This document shows, in pieces, positions 13,011 through 22,344 of a DNA stretch of 64,000 nt. A program made the position numbers and the translations under genes. Each line of letters begins with the position of its first letter. Within the stretch, counting starts at the first letter, position 1. Origin of the DNA: Clitoria ternatea (taxonomy: Eukaryota; Streptophyta; Magnoliopsida; Fabales; Fabaceae); the NCBI GenBank assembly GCA_037962975.1, contig CM075674.1:90536501-90600500 (forward strand). Direction: 5' to 3'. A model generated the notes under the pieces. That model saw nothing but the letters and a program-made list of their open reading frames with translations. It searched no databases and was not told the origin of the DNA.

Positions 13011-14394
13011 ATGTAATAAAAATACTTGAGAAATATCATGAACAGATAAAATGAACAAATGAATAAATGATGAACGTCATGGATGAAATGAGTTACATGA
13101 TGAATAAATGGAACTTGTATGATGCATTGAATGAATCATATGAAGATGGATAAATCAAAATAAAGCAAGGAATGAAAAATGAGGAAATGTCTTGATAGGG
13201 GTCCTTAGGTGATTAATTTGTGAAAAAATGTAAAAATAAAGATCAGATCTGATGTGATGTTAGGCGCTGTAATGCCAGTATACCCCATAGTTTTATGAAC
13301 ATTTAGAACTCATTTCATTTCTAATTATCGGGTAAGTTGTATTATGATTTGAGTAAATACGAAAAGAGTAAGAAATAAAGAAAGATGTTTAATCAAGAAT
13401 TTTATGAAACGAACCCGATATTAGGAATGAAATAGACTCATCGAAAAGACCTTACCGGTGACCAGTGAAAATGAAATTGTATGTTATATGCATCATATGT
13501 GGAGTATAAGGGTAGATGGTTGAGTGATCCCCTAGAGCACACAGTAATGGGGTACACTGGGGAACAACGACATTCTGACCCTACGAGAGGTCTCGAGAGT
13601 ATACCGGGGTAGACCTCCAATGGCTCGAAGTTGCGCCCAAAATTGGACAGCCCGTGGCAACCTTGGTATACTTTGACTTAGAACGAGTGTTACCTTGACC
13701 GTGGAGTGCCCGTTCTGATAAGATGTGTTTGAATCCATTATTGATGATAGGGATGTGTGTCCTTACCCTTTTATGAAAACCAGACGAGACGAGCTCTAGT
13801 TACTCTAGTGGGCAGAGGGATATGGTGGGATTGATGTGCATAATGTGATTTGATATGTGTGAGATTGATGAGGAGGAGATAGGCCCACATGCATCATGAT
13901 GGCTAAAAGATTGAAATTAATGAAATGGAATTCATGCATTGCATCATTATATCTATGTGGATTGTAATTTTCTGTGATTGAATTAGTATCTGTATATGAA
14001 ATAACTAGTGGTGAAGGGGAGGATAGAGAGTTGTATATTCAGAGAGGATAGAATAGGACTGTCTATGGTGATAATGCATGTTTTATCCTTAATTCCTCAT
14101 TTTAAATGTATATAATTTGCCACTACTTATTGTGTAATATATTACATTTTAACATATTTTCATAATTTGAGCTTTATTTAATATTTAATTTTAAAATGAA
14201 TTAAGGATTAATTTTTAATGGAAATAATGAAATCCTTGTTTCTCTTATTTTGTAGTGAATGATTGAGCTTGTAATTGGAAAATATTGACCAAGAATCAAG
14301 AGGAAGAAGACACAAGTGATTACATGTTCAAAAAGGGTCAATAAAACACAAAATAAATGAAAAACAGGGCCAGAAATCAATTCCCAGCATCCAT

Positions 14395-14587
14395 GAATCG
14401 ATTCCTACATAAAAAAGGCCCAGGAAGTGAAAATGAAGGCATGAATTGATTCCCCATTGACATGAATCGATTCATGCATTTAAAATGGCCTGGGAATCGC
14501 TTCATAGCCCCTGGGAATCGATTCCCATGCCTTAGGAATCGATTCATGCATGAAATTCATGCTATTTTGGCCTAAATGAATCGATTC
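14395..14587 (+). repeat. GAATCGATTC palindrome array in LTR U3
   Basis: Perfect GAATCGATTC copies start at 14395, 14464, 14515, 14536 and 14578, with variants GAATCGCTTC (14494) and GAATTGATTC (about 14434). GGCCCAGG/GGCCTGGG words lie between them. They sit 150-340 bp upstream of the TATA box, the place of LTR enhancer repeats. Confidence 0.85.
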
Positions 14588-14734
14588 ACATGCTTTTATT
14601 AATCAATTCATTTAGTGGAAACAACATTACAGGATTTAAGAAAGCAGAAACAACATTACGGATTTTCTGAATCCACTACGCCGAAAGGGATCCACTTTTT
14701 CCATGATTTACGCTTGTTGTTTCCTTTCCCTCGC

Positions 14735-14744
14735 CTATAAAAGG
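14735..14744 (+). promoter_or_regulatory. Putative LTR TATA box
   Basis: CTATAAAAGG lies downstream of the palindrome array and about 30 bp upstream of a region rich in TTCACA/CTTC words that looks like an LTR transcript start. Confidence 0.5.
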
Positions 14745-16161
14745 AAGAAGAATTGAAGCCTTTCACACACCTTCACATATTCACTTCTTCATTCTCAGCT
14801 TCAATTTGGAGCAACAGAGGCACAAGGCCTCTCGAGGAAATTCTCTTTCAGGTTTGATCTTTCTTGTTTTTTGTTTGTTTTAATTATGGAGGGCTAAAAC
14901 CCCTAGATTGATTTTCTTGGAGATTATTGTAATATGATTTTGAGGTTTCTATTTTTAATATAGTACTCTTTTATTATTGTTGATTTCTTCATAATCTTAC
15001 TCTGCTTGTTTGAATTCCATTCTGTTTAATTAAATTTGTATGCTTAATCGATTTAATTAGACAAATGGAATAGAATAAGATTTTCATTAAAATGGATTAA
15101 GGAAGTATGCATGCTTAATGAATATTTTCATAATCAGTTTTAATTATTATGGTTTGCTTAATTCCATAATATGAGAATAGATTATGTATGTAGGCGATGT
15201 TCTTATGTATGCTCAATGATTCCTAGATTTTATGATCTTGACTCATTTTGCTTAATTAGGATGCTTGATTAATATGTTCATTCAGTTTGAATGTAAGTAA
15301 AGGAATTGTGAATTGAAAAAGACGCTTAGTTGATTAATTCAAATTGAGCCAAGAAATCAACAGTAATGAAAGTGTACAAATCATCTTTTGTGAACTAAGG
15401 ATAAATCTAATTACAGTACTCTAAGAAAATCAATCACTTGTTATTTATTTGTTTTAAGTTTTACATTTATTCTGTTTTAAATTTTACTATGACAACCAAA
15501 CCAAACCCTCCAAATGTATTTGTATGTTTGTTGAATTTCTATTTGTTAAAATTATTTTAAAACCTGATTTTCCTAAATTTTTGTGTTGATCTTTGAGAGA
15601 ACGACCTAGGTTCACACCCTAGTACTACATTATTTTTAATGTTCAATTTGACCGACCGCGACAATCCACGTCATAGGGATAGATAACTTAGAATGAATTA
15701 AATAGGTACCCCAATAAGGGAGGAAGCATAGTTTATAAACCTGTTTGGATTGTTTGGGAGGGATGTCAGTGATGACACTCTCCAATTGTTGTAGAAGTGG
15801 AGACTCACCCTTATGTTATTTTTCCAGACCTCTGATTGGACCATACATTGACATCGTAGAGATTAGTTTGGACTCTACATCGAGGACTAATCAGACTATT
15901 CTTGGACTAAGGATGATTAGGGTAGATGATTTTCTTTTCTATTATGGGAGCCTACGTGCCCCTTCACTTTCAGCATGTATAGTTGCCGTTTACGACCATG
16001 TGTTGTATATGACTATGTTGTATATAAGATGTATCTATCCCACCAAGTTTTCTTGTAAAAAAAAAAAACTTCTATATTTTTCTAAAACTCATAACCTCTC
16101 AATTTATCAGGATAATCTAGTGAAAGAGATTGTTCTAGTTAACCAAGGGTGTTACAATACA

Positions 16162-16662
16162 TGTGATTATTACTACTATCTCTTACTATAATTATTTTTG
16201 ATAATAGCAAAGGGGAAGAAGATGTAAAATGACAAGTTAAATGTTTATCTTAAATATTATCTTCTTCTATATTGGGCTAGCATGTGGTATCTTTATTTTT
16301 GATCAATAATATAGAGAGGGAGAATACACATGTTTGCTATTACTGTCATTGTCTTCTACTTGCTTATATTGTTCTAATTATTTTTTATAACTAAAAAAGG
16401 GGAGAATATTTTGAAAAAAACAATCTTGTCATTGTCTCTTGCTTATCTATCAAGATCTATATATTTTTTTGATAATGACAAAAAAAGGGAGAATATTTGA
16501 GAAGATAATAGAGGATAACACTGAGATTTTTTTAATCCTCATAAATTTTAAATAAATAATTAGAAAAAAGAAGAACAAATATATGCTTGAATTATTTGTA
16601 TTATTTGTTTGTATGTTTTCATTTTTCTTCTTAGGTTTTGTCATCATCAAAAAGGGGGAGAA
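16162..16662 (+). other. Sirevirus A 3' region, piece 3, with multiple polypurine tracts
   Basis: After the solo LTR the Sirevirus region resumes. Polypurine-tract-like sequences occur five times: GCAAAGGGGAAGAAG (16207), AGAGAGGGAGAAT (16313), AAAAAAGGGGAGAAT (16393), CAAAAAAAGGGAGAA (16479) and CAAAAAGGGGGAGAA (16648), the last directly before the LTR. Several are preceded by a TTTTGATAATGAC-like phrase that resembles the LTR start. Multiple PPTs are a published hallmark of Sireviruses. One more TGTGGTATC motif is at about 16282. Confidence 0.75.
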
Positions 16663-17287
16663 TGAAGACATAAAGTTTTGATAATGACAAACGACAATAA
16701 TCATGAAGACCTAGAATTGAAGAAAAATGGACCAACTATAAGACAAGACCTAGAAGTCAAGTAATGAAGCATCAAAGCTCAACGGTCTTAAATTATGTAA
16801 GGTTTTACTCAAATATAAGCATGACACTAGTGAAAAAAAAGGCTTTTTACACCGGTCCTTTTTGGCTTTTTACACCGGTTGTAGGACCGGTATGGATGAA
16901 GCCAGTGAGAAAAATAGAGACCTTTTACACTGGTTTTGGGACCGGTGAGAAAAATAGTTTTTACACCGGGCCTTTGGAATACAACCGGTGTAAAATATAA
17001 TACTGACACCGGTCCTATTCATTACAACCGGTGTAAATATTATATTTTACACTGGTCCTGTTTGTAATAACTGGTACAAAAAAATAGACTTTTTTAACAC
17101 CAGTTAGTTAGTACAACCGGTTAAAAACTTTTTTTTATTTTTCCTTTTTTCTTTATTTTTTTCAATTTTCCTTTTTTCTACTACTAAATCTTGATGCTAC
17201 AATAAATGTCCCCGTTTGTTCACTATCCACATAGAATAAAAAGGACTACACTGATATCAAAGCATATTCAAATAGAAATAACTCTAA

Positions 17288-18567
17288 CACTAGTGCAAAA
17301 ATTAGATATAACAACGGGATATAATCACGGGTTAAAGTGGGTCAGTGATAAAAACATGCGCGGTGACATTTTTGAAATTATAATGTTACTATATAATCAC
17401 AGTTATAGGAGAACCATGGTCATAAAACACGCGGTGACATTTTTGAAATTATAGGGAACCTATTTAATCACGATTGTTTTGGAACTGTGGTTATATTACC
17501 TCTATAACCACGGCTATTTTGGAACCGTGGTCAATTTACTCCTCTATTACCATGGTTATTTGTCTAACCGTGGTTAATTGTCTAGGTATTACCACGGTTG
17601 TCATAGAACCGTGATTAAATGGGCCACTTTATTATTTCATTTCCCTCCTAACTCATTTGACTTTCCCTCTTCTTTATTCCATTCGTCTTTCACCTCCTCC
17701 CTCTAACTTCAATTTCAACTTCAACCACCCCAATCCTTACACGTCAATCTCACAATCTCCTCGGCCAACACCTTTTTGTTTAGTGCCATCCGTTTACTCA
17801 TGAGACAAACAATAATACTCTGCCCATGAAACTTGTCACCATGGACATGGAGACTCACAACAACAAGTGTGGCTGTTGGGTTGTCCTTAAACGTGGCGTT
17901 AGAGGTGTTTGCAAACCTTCAGCTTCTAGAGACTCTCCTAACACTATCCCTCGTACTAGTCTCGTTTATGATGCAGGTACACACTAACACACACACAAAC
18001 TCATCAGCATGGTGGACCGAAATTTCACTCTTTTTTTCTTTTTCATTTCAAATCTCAACGACTAGTGTAGTGCCACCGTCCCTCAAATGCTCTATTCATA
18101 TGATGTGTGTCTCCTCTGTTTTTATTTGGTTTCCTCTATTTCTGAAACTCTCTTTCTCTTCATTCCTTCTACAGTCCAGGTTCTCACAACAAGGCCCAAA
18201 GTTCGGAGGATGAAGCTTCCATGGCGGCGTCGTTGGTTCCCTGGAGGCGGTCCATGAGGACTTCGATGGTAGCAGAAGCGGTGAAGGAGTCATGGCTGGT
18301 GCTTGGGTGTTGGGGGCGTAAAGGAGTCGTGGCTGGTGGCACGTAAGAGAGAGAGCGTGGTGCGTCTGGAGAGCATGGCTGCTTTGCTTTGCGATAAAGT
18401 CCTTTAATCACGGTTATTTTGAACGGTGATTATATGTGGTTTATTACCACGGTTCAAAACTGTGGTAAAAAATACACACTTATAGCCACGCTGGGAACAA
18501 CCACGGTTGTAGAACCGTGGTTAAAGACCAATTTTAACCGTGGTTATATCCAATTTTTACACTAGTG
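17288..18567. mobile_element. CACTA transposon 2, nested
   Basis: Ends CACTAGTGCAAAAATTAG (17288) and CCAATTTTTACACTAGTG (to 18567) are inverted repeats, flanked on both sides by TAA (17285-17287 and 18568-18570). Subterminal repeats of the type AACCGTGGTTA/ACCACGGTT occur at about 17315-17620 and 18405-18550. The 1.28-kb element is non-autonomous. It carries an exon-like fragment (17826-17976) and an unrecognised GC-richer stretch (18190-18400) that may be another captured piece. Confidence 0.9.
17826..17976 (+). pseudogene. Captured first exon of a receptor-like cytoplasmic kinase
   Basis: The ATG at 17826 opens MKLVTMDMETHNNKCGCW, followed by VVLKRGVRGVCK, SRDSPNTIPRTSLVYDA and then a GT splice-donor-like GCAGGTACAC at 17977. 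From memory this is the N-terminal exon of a legume receptor-like cytoplasmic kinase of subfamily VII (PBL type), which precedes the kinase domain; a search is needed to name the parent. Upstream 5'-leader-like sequence appears to be included, and the following bases look like intron. Only this exon is recognisable; the kinase domain is absent, so no kinase can be made. It sits between the subterminal repeats of CACTA 2, which indicates capture of host DNA. Confidence 0.6.
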
Positions 18568-19190
18568 TAATCATATAACTTTCAGTAAAAATTGTCAAGT
18601 TACAAGATAATATTAAAAAAAATTACAAAGGAAAATACAGAATTTTCACAAGTCAAACATTTAGTACACATTGTCATTGTTCTGATCACTAATTTGATAG
18701 ATGGAAGGGAAATTAATACTCATTCAAAGACTGACACAACATAGAATAAAAGAAAATGAGCTCTCAAAATCCAGAAACTAGAAAGTTCCAGACTTGACAC
18801 CTTCAACGACACCCTAAAAGCTGAAACAAAAAACATGGCATGTAGAAACCCAAAAAAAGGATTAGAAGGAAGAAGTAAAAACAGGGTTGTCATTTTTTTA
18901 TAGCATTTTTTCATGAAATATCTAATTTTTTTAGTTTTGACAAGGTATTAACTCATAACAAACTGCTCAAGCAACCAAGCTAATCTCCTTACACGTGCCA
19001 GTAGATGAAATATATATGCAAATCATGGTACTCAAGACAAGGGTAGTGTAACTAACTTATCTTCTTAATCATTCTTCACAGAGAAAACTTATCATAAGCA
19101 TTAGAGCACAATTTATACAATTAAGTAGTAGAATAAAAGAATGCAAATCACTCATAAAAGGATATTAGCATCATTAAAGTCACTAAATAC
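18568..19190. other. CACTA 1 interior without recognised gene
   Basis: AT-rich noncoding sequence downstream of the nested CACTA and next to the captured CRL exons. It may be intron sequence captured with that gene, since the last CRL exon seen ends in a splice donor at 19194 facing it, but I find no further CRL exon. Confidence 0.4.
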
Positions 19191-19194
19191 ATAC

Positions 19195-19627
19195 CTCAAA
19201 ATCACATTTCAATTCCTTTGGGCAAGGTTTCACTATAAGAAAGCTCTGCAAAAGGATAAACCAAGAAGATTAGATATTTCTAAATTAGCAGGGATGAAAA
19301 CAATGCAAAACGCTGATTCGTAAACAATTTTCACTGAAACTCATTGCCAACAGAAGTACATTTATGCTATCTCAAATACAAAGCAATAGAACAAGAAAAC
19401 GTAAATAGAAATTCTCACAAGATATACACCTTACCTGCCTGAAGGGTTTTTGTGGACTCCTCCCAAATGCCTAACAGCACAAAGAAGAAATAAAACCTGA
19501 ATTGACAAATCTTTAAACCAGATATAAAAGAATAACTAGAAAGAAGAAACTTATAGTGATATAGTGGGAGAGTAATTACTCACCTGCTCAAAATACAAAA
19601 CATTGGAACCATCAACAAGCTCTACAG
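19195..19627 (-). pseudogene. CRL: Captured CRL (CRUMPLED LEAF) gene fragment, three exons with introns
   Basis: On the minus strand three consecutive exon-like blocks with GT and AG borders read VELVDGSNVLYFEQ (19627-19584), AFGRSPQKPFRQ (19470-19435) and SFLIVKPCPKELKCDFE (19245-19195). In order and at matching splice points these follow the Arabidopsis CRL protein as I recall it (VDGSEVLYLEQ, AFWRTPQKPFRQ, then MVKPCPKELKCDVE). CRL is a chloroplast-envelope protein of the CpcT bilin-lyase family needed for plastid division. The fragment lacks both ends and carries at least one change at a conserved site (Trp to Gly), so it cannot give a working protein. Introns are kept, showing capture from genomic DNA and not from mRNA. 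It lies inside CACTA 1. Confidence 0.85.
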
Positions 19628-19640
19628 CTGGGCAAGTAAG

Positions 19641-20540
19641 CATTTATGTTTTTTGTCCCAGTTTGGTCCCATTTATGTTTTTTGTCCCAGTTTGGTCCTA
19701 TACGTTTATAAAACGCATCAAACTTTTCCCCTCTGTTAACACCGTTAGAAATTTGGACAGAAATGTGATGTGGCACTATTGAGTGACACGTGTCACGATT
19801 TGGTTGGTGACACGTGTCACAATTTGATGGGCTGAGTGGTTTAGGTTGAAAATTAAAAACATTTTTCCTTCCATGGGACTCGAACTTGGCACCTTTAAGT
19901 GACAAAAGAGGTTGCTTTACCACTAGGCCAAGGTGTACCTTTGTAATAAGATGATGGTTTTTTATTTATAAAACATACACTTAAGTTAATTATATAAATT
20001 GTTATTAACATAATATTTAATAATATTTAAATATATTATTTTATAATACATTTTAAAATTATTTAATAATAATAAGTATTATTTAAAATATATATTTTAA
20101 AGTATCATTAAAAATTATATTTACAATAATTTATATTAATAATAAATAATATTAATATATTTTAAAAAATATATTTAAAAAAATTAAATTAAATTAAATT
20201 AGAATTTTATAATTTCATAAGTATATTATCAATAATATATTTAATAATATATTTTTAACATATAATTAACTTAAGTATATGTTTTATAAATAAAAAACCA
20301 TCATTTTATTACAAAGGTACACCTTGGCCTAGTGGTAAAGCAACCTCTTTTGTCACATAAAGGTGCCAAGTTCAAGTCCCATGGAAGGCAAAATGTTTTT
20401 AATTTTCAACCTAAACCACTCAGCCCATCAGATTGTGACACGTGTTACCAACCAAATCGTGACACGTGTCACTCAAAGTGCCACATCACATTTCCATCCA
20501 AATTTCTAACGGTGTTAACAGAGGGGAAAAGTTTGATGCG
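19641..20540. repeat. Fold-back repeat with tRNA-like sequence in each arm
   Basis: Arms at about 19714-19990 and 20250-20540 are near-perfect inverted repeats separated by an AT-rich loop of about 260 bp. Outside the left arm the phrase TTTTTTGTCCCAGTTTGGTCC is duplicated (19650 and 19678), while the right side is cut off at GATGCG. Each arm contains CTTGGCCTAGTGGTAAAGC (A-box-like) and about 40 bp later AAGTTCGAGTCCCATGG (left, read on minus) or AAGTTCAAGTCCCATGG (right, plus), a B-box-like sequence. It resembles a fold-back or Mutator-like MITE that contains a tRNA-derived (SINE-like) head; class uncertain. It is inserted in CACTA 1. Confidence 0.75.
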
Positions 20541-20688
20541 GGTTTCTGGAAGCTTGTTCCTTGGAATACTTTTGGCCAGTGAGTGATTTAGAGACAAAGC
20601 GAGTATGGTCCCAGCGAGTGAGTTAGAGACGCTTAATGAGAAGAGCACCACCGATTAGTAACAGAGTTTTAAAAAACTTTTATATTCA

Positions 20689-20940
20689 TTAACAATGAAA
20701 TTGACATTGGAAAAATAAATCAAAACCTGTCCAATACAATAGCCACCTGTGTTCCTCAATTTTCTCGCGTATTTCGTTGAACACTTTGTAAGAATCCGCG
20801 ATGGATCCTGATCCTCTGGTGGAGTACATACCAATCAATGCGATCCTCACAAACGTGTTCGACTTAAAACCGTGTTTGGCAACCACGTAATGAACTTGTT
20901 CTCCTTCGGTTATCGCGTTCGTCTTGGCACAAGACTTCAC
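20689..20940 (-). pseudogene. Captured PPR-protein gene fragment
   Basis: The minus-strand frame reads KSCAKTNAITEGEQVHYVV, AKHGFKSNTFVRIALIGMYS and ADSYKVFNEI, the classic phrasing of a plant PLS-type pentatricopeptide repeat protein (EGxQVH, HGF.SN.FV..ALI.MY, A..VF..I). These proteins bind organelle RNA. Only about 65 codons remain and there is no full repeat array or C-terminal E/DYW domain. It lies inside CACTA 1 between the fold-back repeat and the right subterminal repeats and is best read as captured host sequence. Confidence 0.75.
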
Positions 20941-22344
20941 AAGCAGGGCGAATATGAAGCGATTCGGTTATCGCGTTCGTTTTGGAGTCCATGGGTTACT
21001 ATCGAGCTTCGACAAATGGAGAAGGTAGGGATTTTGAGAGGTAGGGCTGCGTAGATAGAGAGCTTTTGAGAGGGAAAGCTTCGTGAGAGGTAGGGATTTG
21101 AGGGGGAGAGCTTTGTAAGGTAATACGTGAATCGAAAAAATGTTAAAGGTTTCTCACCGTTCCAAAAAGTAAGTCCGGTACAAAATTTTATATTTCTCAC
21201 CCATCGAAACAGAGACCGGTACAAACTTAAACCTTTCTCATCGGTCTAAAACTAAGACCGGTACAAAATTGACTATTTCTCATCGGTCCCAAAAATAGAC
21301 TGGTGTAAAGTTTCATATTATTTATAAAATTGCCACCGCCTAAATATTTATACCCGTCAAATTACAATCGGTGTAAAAACCTCGGTGTAAAAAGCCTTTT
21401 TTCCACTAGTGTGACCCTAAATCTTAATTAAAACCTTTATACATTTGAAATGTTTTCTAAAAGTTAAAACAACATGTAATCGATTATCATATTGATGTAA
21501 TCAATTACACACTGATGCGTTGCCAACGGTCTAATTTTTGAATGAAATATTTGAATTATGAAAGCATGTAATCAATTACCATAATCATGTAATTGAATAC
21601 AACAACAATCAGATGTATGGAAAAATACATCTCTTCATGGTTTTTTGCATGGAAAGTCATGTTCTTTCATTCAAACTCATGAATCAATACATTCTTTTGA
21701 AAAGGCATCTTTCCAACATCAAAAGGAATCTTTTCATTAATTAAATACATCTCTTCATTTACTGTAAATATAGTGAAAATCATTCATACAAAACATGGAT
21801 TTTGATAAGCATTTAATCGTTCCTTACAATCCAATTTGAGAAACATTCTATAATGATCTAAGACCATCTTATTACTTGAGTGTTACCATTAAGTGCTTCA
21901 AGTTTTTCATTATACTCTAAAAACAGAGATTCCCCTGTTATTCAGTTTTGATTACCGAGGGAAGGGTTTCTCTGAATTGTGATTGGTACTCAGAGTAGTG
22001 TATCTTTGAGGGTTATGTACTTGGGTGAGGCATCCCAAGGGTGTATGTGATTAGGGTGATTCATCCCTATTGTGGTGTAATCAAGGATTTGATTAGTGAA
22101 AATCTCAAAGGGTATTGAGGACTGGATGCAGGCAGGTGTTGGCCGAACTAGTATAAAATCTCTGTTTGTACTTCTTTATCCTTTAACTCTTCACATTTCA
22201 AGCATTGTTTTTTAATTACTTGTCATTACATAATAACTTTTTAGAAGACAAATTTATTAAGGGAAAAAGTTTTCAAAAAGTTAATTCACCCCCTCTTAAG
22301 TTCCTTAGGGGCCATTTGGGTAACATAGGAGTACAAACAACAAT

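Larger units (their letters stand above)
14069..15663 (+). mobile_element. Tat/Ogre-like gypsy solo LTR nested in the long LTR
   Basis: The flanking long-LTR sequence is interrupted here. The insert begins near TGATAATGCATG and ends near GAGAGAACGACCTAGGTTCA ... GACCGCGACA; that closing phrase is, from memory, typical of Tat-group LTR ends in legumes. It has a TATA box (14735) followed by a pyrimidine-rich transcribed-like segment and a GAATCGATTC array in the U3-like part. No coding region lies inside. I could not find a convincing target-site duplication, so the exact ends are uncertain by some 10-20 bp. Confidence 0.5.
8391..16156 (+). mobile_element. Very long solo LTR of a Ty3/gypsy (chromovirus-like) element
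   Basis: The ends are TGTAACA (8391) and TGTTACA (ending 16156), a perfect 7-bp inverted repeat, and both sides carry ATACA (8386-8390 and 16157-16161) as target-site duplication. No coding capacity is visible in between. After subtracting the nested LTR at about 14069-15663 the length is about 6.2 kb, exceptional for an LTR. The segments near 13500-13760 and 15810-16156 are clearly homologous to the minus-strand LTR at 24234-38450 (for example GAGATTGTTCTAGTTAACCA near the end). Assignment to the Tekay/Del chromovirus group is from overall look and is tentative. Solo LTRs arise by recombination between the two LTRs of an element. The interior holds AT-rich, TG-rich and direct-repeat stretches but no gene. 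Confidence 0.75.
16825..21411. mobile_element. Gene-capturing CACTA transposon 1
   Basis: The left end CACTAGTGAAAAAAAAGG (16825) and the right end, ending CACTAGTG at 21411, form terminal inverted repeats of about 30 bp with few mismatches. Both flanks carry TGA (16822-16824, 21412-21414), the 3-bp duplication typical of CACTA elements. Subterminal regions are full of ACCGGTG/GACCGGTA motifs (16850-17120 and 21160-21390), where a TnpA-type protein would bind. No transposase is encoded, so it is non-autonomous. Inside are a second CACTA (17288-18567), three exons of a CRL homologue, a tRNA-like fold-back repeat and a PPR fragment. It sits in the Sirevirus LTR. Confidence 0.9.
16663..22314 (+). 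repeat. Sirevirus LTR, interrupted by a CACTA element
   Basis: It starts TGAAGACATAAAG at 16663, directly after a polypurine tract, is split at 16825-21411 by the CACTA element, and ends near CCTTAGGGGCCA at 22314, followed by a decayed primer-site-like TTTGGGTAACATAGGAG. Without the insert it is about 1.07 kb. The second half contains TAATCGATTA (21478) and related GTAATCAATTAC motifs, and a CACCCCCTCTTAAGTTCCTT end similar to the end of the LTR at 60508. It follows element A's 3' region and precedes element B's gag, so it may serve as the shared LTR of a tandem pair. Confidence 0.7.

Noticed and set aside
15745..16191. ORF of 148 codons
   Set aside because: It lies in the end part of the solo LTR, reads across the LTR end and target duplication, and has no domain.
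18184..18411. Possible further captured gene fragment in CACTA 2
   Set aside because: The stretch is GC-richer and open on the minus strand, but I cannot match it to any protein, so it is mentioned only as a possibility.
19868..20390. Two tRNA genes
   Set aside because: A- and B-box-like sequences are present, but I see no proper acceptor stem or anticodon arm, and both copies lie in arms of a repeat; tRNA-derived sequence at most.
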